A DNA stretch of 64,000 nucleotides from Bacteroidales bacterium. Its GTDB lineage: Bacteria; Bacteroidota; Bacteroidia; Bacteroidales; GCA-2748055. Below, piece by piece: positions 54,454-63,149 of the stretch. The stretch is taken from NCBI GenBank assembly GCA_016936975.1, contig JAFGWU010000045.1:1-64000 (forward strand), read 5' to 3'. The notes under the pieces were generated by a model that made no database searches, had not been told where the DNA came from, and was given only the letters and a program-made list of their open reading frames with translations. The first letter of the stretch is position 1; every line of letters starts with the position of its first letter. Position numbers and translations under genes: made by a program.

Positions 54454-55005
54454 CTAAAAAACGAAAGGAATAAACCGTTTACTCTTTTTCATATAGTCTC
54501 CGTAGGACTCCCCAAAATATGCCAATGTTTCTTTTTCATCAAAAACAGATGTCAGATAAAGAAATAGTGTCGATAATTCTGCGAATATCAGCAACTGCCA
54601 TGTTGTATGTTTAAGGTATATTCCCCATGTCAGGAACAGCAAGGAGGAATACAGGGGGTGCCTGATATAGCGGAAGATACCTGAATCAACCAGTTCAGTA
54701 GTTTTTTCAAACCGGTAAAGCTCTTTATCACCTCTGGGTCGGCTTGATTTTCCGGTTTTTTTCATCATTACCACCCCTGCAATGACCAGGTATAATGAAA
54801 TGACCAGGAACAACCAGGAAAGAATTTGTAACATACTGAAGGGTTCCCTGAACCAGTATCTATAATTATTAGACAGAATCCAGATGATACATTCCAAGCT
54901 CAGAAGCCTGAAAAATCCATGACTTTTCAGGTTAAACATGGTGCGCCACGAAATAAGGATAACAGGAATGCTCAGACCAAGGAATATGATCCATCTCTCA
55001 ATCAT
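54454..55005 (-). CDS. Isoprenylcysteine carboxyl methyltransferase-like membrane protein
   Basis: This 183-residue membrane protein has about five helices. The conserved core is GIFRYIRHPLYSSLLFLTW near residue 110, with DEKETLAYFGESYGDYMKKS near the C-terminus, the SAM-binding end seen in ICMT/PEMT proteins. It has the same layout as the protein at 37120-37656 but is clearly diverged. The substrate is unknown. It lies 80 bp upstream of the DUF2007 gene on the same strand. Confidence 0.82.
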   Translation of the reverse strand: MIERWIIFLGLSIPVILISWRTMFNLKSHGFFRLLSLECIIWILSNNYRYWFREPFSMLQILSWLFLVISLYLVIAGVVMMKKTGKSSRPRGDKELYRFEKTTELVDSGIFRYIRHPLYSSLLFLTWGIYLKHTTWQLLIFAELSTLFLYLTSVFDEKETLAYFGESYGDYMKKSKRFIPFVF

Positions 55006-55103
55006 TTGTCTTAATTTAAATTATCCATAAACTGTGAAGAGGAATCGTCCTGGTCATATTTAATTAAGATGTGAGTGCAGAGGTCCATACTGCCTGTATA
55101 TTT

Positions 55104-55838
55104 CTATCTTAAAAGCCTGGCAATTTCTTTTCTTGCCATTGGTGCAATGCTTACCTCGAATTTAAGCGGCCAGGGATTTTTTGATATTTTCTTCATCAGG
55201 ATTTTGGGGTGAGGTAGACAGATAATGTTAAAGGCTTTCCAGGAAATTTCTTTCTTAAACATTTCACCTATCATCATATCGCGGGCTTCCTTTTCGGATA
55301 CGTCGAGAATGGTTTTAATCACCTCTGAACCTAAAAGGATAATCACTTTCGGATTTGCCAGGTCGATCTCCTCCCTGAGCCAGTCCAGGCTTTTTTTTCC
55401 ATATTCCATAAACAATGAGCGGTTTTCCTCTATGTTCTCCTTGCCGAGTTTCTTATATTTTTTTACCTGCTCCTCTTTGAAAAGAGCAATTTTTACCAGG
55501 TCGGTAATCCAGCACTCTCCCCGTTCCACACCGATCGGTTCAAGAATTACTTCGTTCAGCTCCTGTCCCGACGGATTACTTCTTACCCGGCATCCGTCAA
55601 AGTAAACCTCGTCAGAAAATGGAGCATCGCTGTCGTACAGGGGGAGATCCCTTATGCCGTCGACCGTATACAGCCGTGCTGATGGATATGCCCCGACAAT
55701 CATTACCCGGCCGACGACGGTCTCCACCGGTACAACCGGATTTACCGGGTTCCCGTATAGGTAGGTGTATTGCCCAGGATACCCGATACTGCTTTTATAT
55801 TCTCGGTAACACTTTTTTTGATATTCCGATATCGTCAT
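55104..55838 (-). CDS. Uracil-DNA glycosylase superfamily protein
   Basis: This 244-residue protein has a UDG-superfamily pattern: a first strand-loop RVMIVGAYPSARLYT near residue 45 (in place of the GxxPG-type motif), NPSGQELNEVILEPIG and ECWITDLVKIALF mid-protein, VIILLGSEVIKTIL near 160 and CLPHPKILMKK near 210 in the place of the HPS loop. These fit the fold. However, no canonical catalytic Asp/Asn is plain in the first loop, so base-excision activity is not assured. It stands alone 98 bp upstream of the ICMT-like gene. Confidence 0.72.
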   Translation of the reverse strand: MTISEYQKKCYREYKSSIGYPGQYTYLYGNPVNPVVPVETVVGRVMIVGAYPSARLYTVDGIRDLPLYDSDAPFSDEVYFDGCRVRSNPSGQELNEVILEPIGVERGECWITDLVKIALFKEEQVKKYKKLGKENIEENRSLFMEYGKKSLDWLREEIDLANPKVIILLGSEVIKTILDVSEKEARDMMIGEMFKKEISWKAFNIICLPHPKILMKKISKNPWPLKFEVSIAPMARKEIARLLR

Positions 55839-55927
55839 AATTTTATATGTCTGATTATTTAAATTATTAAATTACAAAAATCCCTGCGATCTGATAAAGA
55901 AACACCGGATATTTTTATATAACGCAG

Positions 55928-57193
55928 CTAATTGCCGGAAGCATATTTTTCCCCTCTTTTTTTATTTCCGATGACAATGATCGAAATCAGAAGGAATCCC
56001 GAGATAGTTATCATCGAACTTCCGATCCCGGCATGATCGGCAATCAAACCAAAAACCGGTGCCAGCACAGCTGTAAGTAGCGTACTCAACAGCGATTGTG
56101 CTGAAAGGACCGAGGTAAGAATAGTATTGGGGACCTCTGCCGCAGCATAGCCTGTTAAAATAGGTTTCCTGACATTCTCAACCACATAGATACCGGCAAA
56201 AGCAATCAGAGAAAAGATCCATAATTCTCCAATATAAAATGCACCGCACAGGATACCCGTCAGGAATCCTGCAATCAGTGTCAGATAGGCAATTTTTCGC
56301 CTGTTCAACTCGGCAATCCTGGCCGAATTTCTGGATGAAATCGATGTAAGCAGATAAATCAGGAAATACAACAGACCAATCACCACTCCGTTTTTCTTTT
56401 CTTCCTCCATAGTTATCATGACCGGTAATATGAAGGCAACCTGCACCATCAGCGGCTGAATATAATCTTTGACCGCTTTCAGGTACGCAGAGAAAACAGC
56501 TGAAGAGTTAATAATTTTCAGGACTTCCGGTTTCCTGACAACCATCATGAATGATTTCAGCGTAAAACCCAGACCTTTTTGCTCCGTTAAACGGACCTGT
56601 TTTCGTTCCCTGTCGAGTTCCTGCGGATAAGAAAGAATCAGAATAAAGTTAAGCAGGTAAGGCACCACCGAAAACAAAAATATTGAGTCATAGGAACCGC
56701 TGTAGAAAACAATAAACCCTGCAATCATAGCAGATAGTGCAGACCCGAACTGCGACCATGCACGGGTATGCCCGTAATAATTCATCATGCGGTCCTGCCA
56801 GTTCCTGTTTTTCAGGTAATCCATTATCATGCCTTTATGGGTTCCCGACCGGAAAGCTTCTGCAATTCCAAAAAGAATGAATGCGATCATAAACAGCCAG
56901 AAATCCGCAAAGAGGTAAAACACAATAAAGGAGAGGATGTAGAGAATAAAAGACCCAGCCAGCGAAAGCTTCCTGCCGAATGTATCGGCAAAGATCCCCG
57001 AAGGAACTTCAAAAACGTTGATGCAGATTTCCCGGACGGCATAAAGGATGCCGACCTGTGTAAATGAAAGGCCCTTTTCAACAAGGTAAAGGATCAGAAA
57101 GGCATCAAAAAAACGCAGGTTCTTTAAAAAACCGTAGAAACTGAATTTGAAATACTGCAGGTTCCTGACAATTTTTTTTGTGTTCACTGACAT
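55928..57193 (-). CDS. MFS transporter
   Basis: This 421-residue major facilitator superfamily protein has twelve predicted helices. The A-type motif lies in the loop between helices 2 and 3 as FADTFGRKLSLAGSF, and EVPSGIFADTFGRK is the usual sequence of drug- or small-molecule-exporting MFS proteins of the type found in Bacteroidota. A central loop (about 190-225) is basic. The substrate cannot be deduced. It follows the CNNM/CBS gene 53 bp downstream on the same strand. Confidence 0.85.
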   Translation of the reverse strand: MSVNTKKIVRNLQYFKFSFYGFLKNLRFFDAFLILYLVEKGLSFTQVGILYAVREICINVFEVPSGIFADTFGRKLSLAGSFILYILSFIVFYLFADFWLFMIAFILFGIAEAFRSGTHKGMIMDYLKNRNWQDRMMNYYGHTRAWSQFGSALSAMIAGFIVFYSGSYDSIFLFSVVPYLLNFILILSYPQELDRERKQVRLTEQKGLGFTLKSFMMVVRKPEVLKIINSSAVFSAYLKAVKDYIQPLMVQVAFILPVMITMEEEKKNGVVIGLLYFLIYLLTSISSRNSARIAELNRRKIAYLTLIAGFLTGILCGAFYIGELWIFSLIAFAGIYVVENVRKPILTGYAAAEVPNTILTSVLSAQSLLSTLLTAVLAPVFGLIADHAGIGSSMITISGFLLISIIVIGNKKRGEKYASGN

Positions 57194-57246
57194 CCCTGTT
57201 CTGCTCGGCTGAATGTAACTTTTTGTGTGATTTTTTCCGGTTATGC

Positions 57247-58320
57247 TCAGGATTCTTCCCGATCTTCTGCTTTATGCTGATTGATATGCCGGATTTTTTC
57301 CAGTTTCCTATTCCATCTGTTTCGTGCATATTCCTGCATATCTGTTATGGTATCCTTCTCGTCCATAATTTCGAATCCCAACAGGGTTTCAATAATGTCC
57401 TCCATGGTCACAATCCCTTCCATCCCTCCATACTCATCCACGATAACCGCAATGTGTTCCTTTCTTTCCAGAAGTCTCTCCCACAGATCATAAACAGTCA
57501 GATTCTCCGGGTAGATCAGAATATCTCTTCTGATATCCTTCAGTTTTAAGGAATCCTTGTTTTCTGCCAGTTTCTCGAAAATATCCTGGACCATGATATA
57601 ACCGGTAATATTTTCATAGTTTTCCGCATATACGGGAATGCGTGAAAAATGGAGTGATTGCCTGTTCCCGGGGAAATCCTGAATGGCCATATTCTCATCG
57701 GCCAGGACAAGCACCACCCTTGGAGTCATTATTTCCGACACCCTGGTGTTTTTTAACCGGATGATATTCTGAATTATTTTATTCTCCTTTTCTCCAAAGA
57801 TTCCCTCTTTTTCGCCGATATTGGCAAGGGCCGCCATCTCTTCCCGGCTGGTGGTTAAATCTGCCTGTTTTTTTGAAAAGAGCTTTGAAAAGAGAGAGGA
57901 AATTATAACCAGGGGATAGGTAATGATAATGGTTACCTGCACAGCGTGTCCTACAAAATTATTCAGATTTCGCCAGTAGCTTGCCCCTATAGTTTTTGGA
58001 ATGATTTCAGAAAAAATAAGTATCAGGATGGTCAGGATTGCAGAGATAAGGCCAAAATAAGCATCCCCGAATACATATATGGCCTGGGCTCCCACACCGG
58101 CTGCACCAACTGTATGGGCAATGGTATTCAGGGATAAGATAGCCGACAATGGTCTGTCGATTTTCTGTTTCAGTTTAATCATAATCCCTGCAATCCGGCT
58201 CCCCTGTTTCTTTTTCACAATGAGGTAGGATAACGGCGTGGTAAGCAGCACCGCTTCCATGATTGAGCAGAGAAATGAAACAAAAAGTGCCAGAAACAGG
58301 TAAAAAAACAGGAGTATCAT
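57247..58320 (-). CDS. CNNM/CBS (CorB-like, hemolysin-family) membrane protein
   Basis: This 357-residue protein has the CNNM transmembrane domain (about 1-165, with LSLNTIAHTVGAAGVGAQ and FSEIIPKTIGASYWRN) and two CBS repeats (about 195-255 and 265-320, with MTPRVVLVLADENM and VDEYGGMEGIVTMEDIIETL). It lacks the C-terminal CorC_HlyC domain found in longer relatives and ends in a short basic tail. Family members act in Mg2+ or Co2+ transport, though they are usually annotated as hemolysins. It is the first gene of the minus-strand pair with the MFS gene. Confidence 0.92.
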   Translation of the reverse strand: MILLFFYLFLALFVSFLCSIMEAVLLTTPLSYLIVKKKQGSRIAGIMIKLKQKIDRPLSAILSLNTIAHTVGAAGVGAQAIYVFGDAYFGLISAILTILILIFSEIIPKTIGASYWRNLNNFVGHAVQVTIIITYPLVIISSLFSKLFSKKQADLTTSREEMAALANIGEKEGIFGEKENKIIQNIIRLKNTRVSEIMTPRVVLVLADENMAIQDFPGNRQSLHFSRIPVYAENYENITGYIMVQDIFEKLAENKDSLKLKDIRRDILIYPENLTVYDLWERLLERKEHIAVIVDEYGGMEGIVTMEDIIETLLGFEIMDEKDTITDMQEYARNRWNRKLEKIRHINQHKAEDREES

Positions 58321-58413
58321 GCTTCAAATATACTGAATTTAACACTTATTGTCGCTTAGGGTGGTTTTTCCGGATTACATCAGGGAATGATATAAATTAC
58401 AGGAGGAACCTGT

Positions 58414-58421
58414 TATCTTTG
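58414..58421 (+). promoter_or_regulatory. -7 element upstream of the CotH-kinase gene
   Basis: TATCTTTG matches TAnnTTTG and lies about 90 bp before the ATG at 58514, implying a leader of roughly 85 bases. No -33 box at the usual distance was found. Confidence 0.45.
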
Positions 58422-58513
58422 CTTCTGGAATCTGCCCGTTTTTTAACCGGGGATTCCCAGGCCGACTTTTTGTTTGTGAAACCGTTTAATTCATCCGGCA
58501 AAGATTGAAATCA

Positions 58514-61500
58514 ATGGGTCGTTTGATAAACATATCCTTTCTGCGTACGCTATTATTTCTGGCTATTTCTGGTTTCTGCCAGGCTGTTACCGGGCAGGTT
58601 CTTATCAATGAATTCTCAGCCTCCAATTCCACCATTATTGAAGACCCGGATTACAACGATTTTGCCGACTGGATCGAGCTATATAATACCGGAACGGAAG
58701 CGGTTAATCTGAAAGGCTGGCATATTACCGACAACTTTGATCTCCCCGGTAAGTGGCAGATCACGCAAGAAGCATTCATTCATGCAGGTGGTTATCTGCT
58801 GATCTGGACGGATGACCGGGACAGCGGCCTGCACGCGAGCTTTAAACTGTCGGCTCTCGGTGAGCAGATAGCAGTTTACTCACCCGACCTGGTGTTAGTG
58901 GATTCCATCTCATTTGGGGAACAGCGTACCGACATCTCCTGCGGAAGGATGTCCGACGGTGATGCGGTATGGGGTTATTTTGCCGAACCCACACCGGGAG
59001 CATCCAACAACACCCAATCCTACCAGGATTTTACGAGCAGTCTTCCTGAATTCTCAGTCAGGGGAGGGATGTACACGGTCCCGTTCTTTGTTGCACTGCA
59101 CACCGATTTCGGCGGTGAGATCCGTTTCACCACCGACGGTTCTGATCCCGCGGTCGATGATCCGCTTTATGCATCACCCATCCCGATAAATTCCACGACC
59201 ATTCTGAGAGCAAGAATTTTTCAGGCCGGATTGATCCCCGGTCCGGTAGTCACTCACTCTTATTTTATCCATGAAAATTCAGAAGGAGGCGAACTGCCTG
59301 TGGTCTCTATCGCCACAGATCCGGCCAACCTGTGGGATCCTGAGACAGGTATTTATGTCCAGAATTTTAAGCCGCTGTGGGAAGTACCAATCAATATTGA
59401 GCTTTTTGAAAATGACGGAGGTGATCGCGCCGCATTTAACGAAACAGCCGGGGCGCAGATCAACGGTCTCTACTCCTGGCAGCTTCCACAGAAAATGCTG
59501 GGTATTTATTTCAAGAAACAATACGGCCCTGCAAACCTGGATTACCCGATGATTCGCCAGCGAAAACGTTCGAGCTATAAAAACTTCGCCCTGAGGGCCT
59601 CGGGAAGTGACTGGAGCTATACGCTCTTCAGAGATATGCTCGGCCAGCATGCAACCCTCCTTAACATGAATATCGATATCATGGGGTTTCGTCCATCAGT
59701 TGCTTATTTCAACGGTGAATATATGGGAATCCATAACATCCGGGAAAAGGTGGATGACGATTATATCGAGAAAAGCTATAACATGGAACCGGGCAGTTTT
59801 GACCTTGTAGAAAATGAGGATTACCCGGAGGCGGGAGACCTGGCGGCATACAATGCCCTGCTTGCCCTGCTTGAAAAGGATTTGTCGATAGAGGAAAACT
59901 TTAGCGAGGTCGCCGGTATCGTGGATCTTGAAAATTTTACCGACCTCATCATCACTGAGCTGGCTACGGGAAACACATCTATAAGTCACAATGTAATGGC
60001 CTGGAAACCTAAAGGATATGGTAAATGGCGATGGATCCTTATGGATCTCGACCGGGGCTTTTTCAACCCTAACTCGAATCTTACAGAATTTTACCTCGAC
60101 CAGGAGGAACTTCCTTTTACAGAACTGATGCAAAACCAGTCTTACAGGAACTCCATGGCAAAAAAGCTGACGGCACACCTCTTTTCCACCTTCCATCCTG
60201 AAAGAATGAAACAATTGATCTACGAACACATGCAGGATATAGACCAGGAGGTCCCCAGGCACATTACGCGTTGGCAGGGAACAACTTCTTCGTATGGCGA
60301 TGCCATTCCATCCGTTGAATACTGGGAAAATGAAGTAGGCAACCTTAAAACCTTTGTCCGGGAACGGCCAGTGGCTGTTTTGACGGATTTTGCAGAACTG
60401 TATGACCTTGAAGGGGTGGCAAACCTTTCTTTACTATCATTTCCTGAAGATGCCGGATTCTTTACGATTGAAAATATGACCATTCCCGCCTCTCCCCTGA
60501 CGGGTCCCTGTTTAAAGGGCATCAGTTTGATCCTTGAAGCGGTAAGCAGGCCGGGTTATACATTCAGCGGATGGGCAACCGCAATAAAAGAGACCCTGGT
60601 TCCCTCCGGGGCCCTCTGGAAGTACCTGGATGCAGGAATTGATCCGGGCCCCGGCTGGATGGCTCTGTCTTTCAATGACAATGCCTGGCAATCCGGAAAT
60701 ACCGAGATGGGTTACGGTGACGGGGATGAAAACACTGTGGTCAGTTACGGCGGGGTCAGTTCGGATAAATACATTACCACTTATTTCAGAACTACCTTCA
60801 CGGTTTCCCTGGAACAGTTGATCACTCCCCTGCTGGTTATTAACCTGCTTAAAGACGACGGAGCCATTGTTTATCTGAACGGTACGGAAGTGATAAGAGC
60901 AAACATGGATTATGGAAACACAGGTTATCTGACCACTGCAGCCTCATCGGTAAACGGTGACCTGGAGTCTGCGTTTACGCCCTACCAGATATCGGGTAAC
61001 TTCCTCCGGGAAGGTGAAAATATCCTGGCTGTGGAGGTGCACCAGCGCTCCGGGAACAGCAGTGACCTGAGTTTCGACCTGGAGTTTTACGGATTGTCCC
61101 CTGATCTCACTTCATTTGTTTCCCTTCAGTCAACCCTCCCGGTCAACCTGACCGGTGACCTAGCATTTACTGCCGTTTACAGCAAAACAAACTATTGTGT
61201 GATTCCCACAGAAATCCACGAAGACCTTACTCTCGGAATTGACTGTTCCCCCTACCTTGCACAGGGTGACATTACAATTGAGGAACAGGCTACCCTGACC
61301 ATTGAACCGGGCGTTGAGGTATGGATGCCGGAAGGAGCAACCCTTTATGTCAATGGCATATTAAATACTGCCGGGACAGCAGAGTCGGGTATAACCTTTA
61401 AACTGAACCCGGATTTCATTCCAGGGAAATGGGGTATTATCTCCTTCAGGAATACCCCGATGGCATCGAGCCTCTCCTATGTTACCATTGAAGATGCTTC

Positions 61501-63022
61501 GATGGGATTCGATCCGGTTACTGAAACCGGGGCCATATCCGCCTTTAATGCCAATCTCATCCTCGATCACCTGACCCTGAAAGATAATTACGGGAATCCT
61601 GTTATGGCGCGTTATTCGAATATCAGATTGACAAACAGCTTCCTCCATTCCGGTATCACCGGGGACCTGATAAATGTCAAATATGGAGAAGCCTATATTG
61701 AAAATTGCCGGTTTGTGGGAAATGATCAACCGGATACCGATGCAATCGACTATGATGAAACCCGGAACGGAATCATCCGTAATTGTCATATCTCGGATTT
61801 ACTGGGATTTAACAGCGATGCCATTGATATCGGTGAAGAGGCAGAAAATGTTCTTATCGACAGCATTTTTGTTTATAACGTTACCGATAAGGGTGTTTCT
61901 GTGGGGCAAAAAAGCTCTGCTTCGGTGCGTAACAGTATTTTTGTCTTTGGGAATATGGGTATCGGGGTAAAAGATTCTGCCCATGCAACCGTTAACCGCT
62001 GCGTTTTCTACGGTACGGTCAATCCGGTTAAATGTTTCGAGAAAAACCTTGGCCTTGCCGGAGGAAATGTCCGGGTATTCAACAGCATTCTTTCAAATTC
62101 CCCCGACGGACCATTTTACGCAGACTCAAAATCGTCAATCGATTTCTATTACAGCATGGCCGATGAACAGGGATGGAGCGACCATCCTTCGAACCTGACC
62201 GGGAATCCGCTCTTTGCAAATCCCACCTTTTCCGATTTTGATCTGCTGCCCGGCTCGCCTGCAATAGAGGCGGGATTGGACAATGGAACACCGGTAAACA
62301 TGGGCACTTCCCTCCCCCCGGATAATTTTATCCCCCCCGTAATGATTTATCAGATCTTTATTAATGGCGGAGCACCCGATCTTCCGGAATTTCTCACCCT
62401 CTATAATCCTTCCCCAAAACTGGCCGACCTGTCGGGATGGATATTCACAAAAGGAATTACATTTACTTTCCCCGAGGAGACCTACCTGAATCCCGGTGAT
62501 ATCCTTTATCTGACGAACGATGCACAGGCCGCAATGTGGCAGAATAAAAACAAACAGGTCTTGCAATGGCAGTCTGGCCGGCTGGCCGATGAGGGAGAGA
62601 CTCTGCAAGTCTCTGACCGGTATGGCATTGTTAAAGATTATTTAAAGTATGAGAATAATGGTTTCTGGCCTGAAGAAATATTCAGCGATAATCTCATGCT
62701 ACAATTAAAAGACATTGAACTGGACAACCATTTCCCGGAAAGCTGGGAAGTAAAATCCGTCGATCCTGTCATCAATGCCATACATTCTCCGGCAAATGAG
62801 ACTTTTTCTATCTATCCGAATCCTGCCTTAAACTGGATCACGGTGAGAGGATACCCCCGGAACGCCACCTGCATAGAAATTTTTAACATTACCGGACAGC
62901 CGGTTGACAGAATTCCTTTATACGGACAGGAACAGGTAACCATTGATTTATCGCAAACCGATTCAGAAATATTGTTTATCAGGTGTGGTGAAAAGTGGGT
63001 CAAAATTGTCAGGATCAAATAA
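58514..63022 (+). CDS. CotH kinase-family, lamin-tail, beta-helix T9SS-secreted protein
   Basis: About 1502 residues from the ATG at 58514; a TTG at 58505 is also in frame. The signal peptide (FLRTLLFLAISGFCQAVTGQ) precedes a lamin-tail domain (about 27-160, LINEFSASNSTIIEDPDYN), a chitobiase-type sheet (about 175-255) and a CotH kinase domain (about 275-640). Core CotH motifs are KNFALRASGSDW, FNGEYMGIHNIREKVDDDY and RWILMDLDRGFF. A Gal-binding-like domain (about 695-870), a right-handed beta-helix (about 905-1250) and a second lamin-tail-like domain follow. A T9SS sorting domain (FSIYPNPALNWITVRGY) ends it. CotH kinases phosphorylate spore or surface proteins. Here the target is unknown; the protein should be exposed on the cell surface. 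Confidence 0.85.
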   Translation: MGRLINISFLRTLLFLAISGFCQAVTGQVLINEFSASNSTIIEDPDYNDFADWIELYNTGTEAVNLKGWHITDNFDLPGKWQITQEAFIHAGGYLLIWTDDRDSGLHASFKLSALGEQIAVYSPDLVLVDSISFGEQRTDISCGRMSDGDAVWGYFAEPTPGASNNTQSYQDFTSSLPEFSVRGGMYTVPFFVALHTDFGGEIRFTTDGSDPAVDDPLYASPIPINSTTILRARIFQAGLIPGPVVTHSYFIHENSEGGELPVVSIATDPANLWDPETGIYVQNFKPLWEVPINIELFENDGGDRAAFNETAGAQINGLYSWQLPQKMLGIYFKKQYGPANLDYPMIRQRKRSSYKNFALRASGSDWSYTLFRDMLGQHATLLNMNIDIMGFRPSVAYFNGEYMGIHNIREKVDDDYIEKSYNMEPGSFDLVENEDYPEAGDLAAYNALLALLEKDLSIEENFSEVAGIVDLENFTDLIITELATGNTSISHNVMAWKPKGYGKWRWILMDLDRGFFNPNSNLTEFYLDQEELPFTELMQNQSYRNSMAKKLTAHLFSTFHPERMKQLIYEHMQDIDQEVPRHITRWQGTTSSYGDAIPSVEYWENEVGNLKTFVRERPVAVLTDFAELYDLEGVANLSLLSFPEDAGFFTIENMTIPASPLTGPCLKGISLILEAVSRPGYTFSGWATAIKETLVPSGALWKYLDAGIDPGPGWMALSFNDNAWQSGNTEMGYGDGDENTVVSYGGVSSDKYITTYFRTTFTVSLEQLITPLLVINLLKDDGAIVYLNGTEVIRANMDYGNTGYLTTAASSVNGDLESAFTPYQISGNFLREGENILAVEVHQRSGNSSDLSFDLEFYGLSPDLTSFVSLQSTLPVNLTGDLAFTAVYSKTNYCVIPTEIHEDLTLGIDCSPYLAQGDITIEEQATLTIEPGVEVWMPEGATLYVNGILNTAGTAESGITFKLNPDFIPGKWGIISFRNTPMASSLSYVTIEDASMGFDPVTETGAISAFNANLILDHLTLKDNYGNPVMARYSNIRLTNSFLHSGITGDLINVKYGEAYIENCRFVGNDQPDTDAIDYDETRNGIIRNCHISDLLGFNSDAIDIGEEAENVLIDSIFVYNVTDKGVSVGQKSSASVRNSIFVFGNMGIGVKDSAHATVNRCVFYGTVNPVKCFEKNLGLAGGNVRVFNSILSNSPDGPFYADSKSSIDFYYSMADEQGWSDHPSNLTGNPLFANPTFSDFDLLPGSPAIEAGLDNGTPVNMGTSLPPDNFIPPVMIYQIFINGGAPDLPEFLTLYNPSPKLADLSGWIFTKGITFTFPEETYLNPGDILYLTNDAQAAMWQNKNKQVLQWQSGRLADEGETLQVSDRYGIVKDYLKYENNGFWPEEIFSDNLMLQLKDIELDNHFPESWEVKSVDPVINAIHSPANETFSIYPNPALNWITVRGYPRNATCIEIFNITGQPVDRIPLYGQEQVTIDLSQTDSEILFIRCGEKWVKIVRIK

Positions 63023-63149
63023 TGAATTACCTTGCCAAATAGCTTGAGGATACCAGTTACCCCTTCTTGCATATTTTTTCGGTATTGTCCCTGCTGATAT
63101 TTATCTTTAACCATCAGAAACCAATCAAGAACCATCCTAAATTCAGGCT

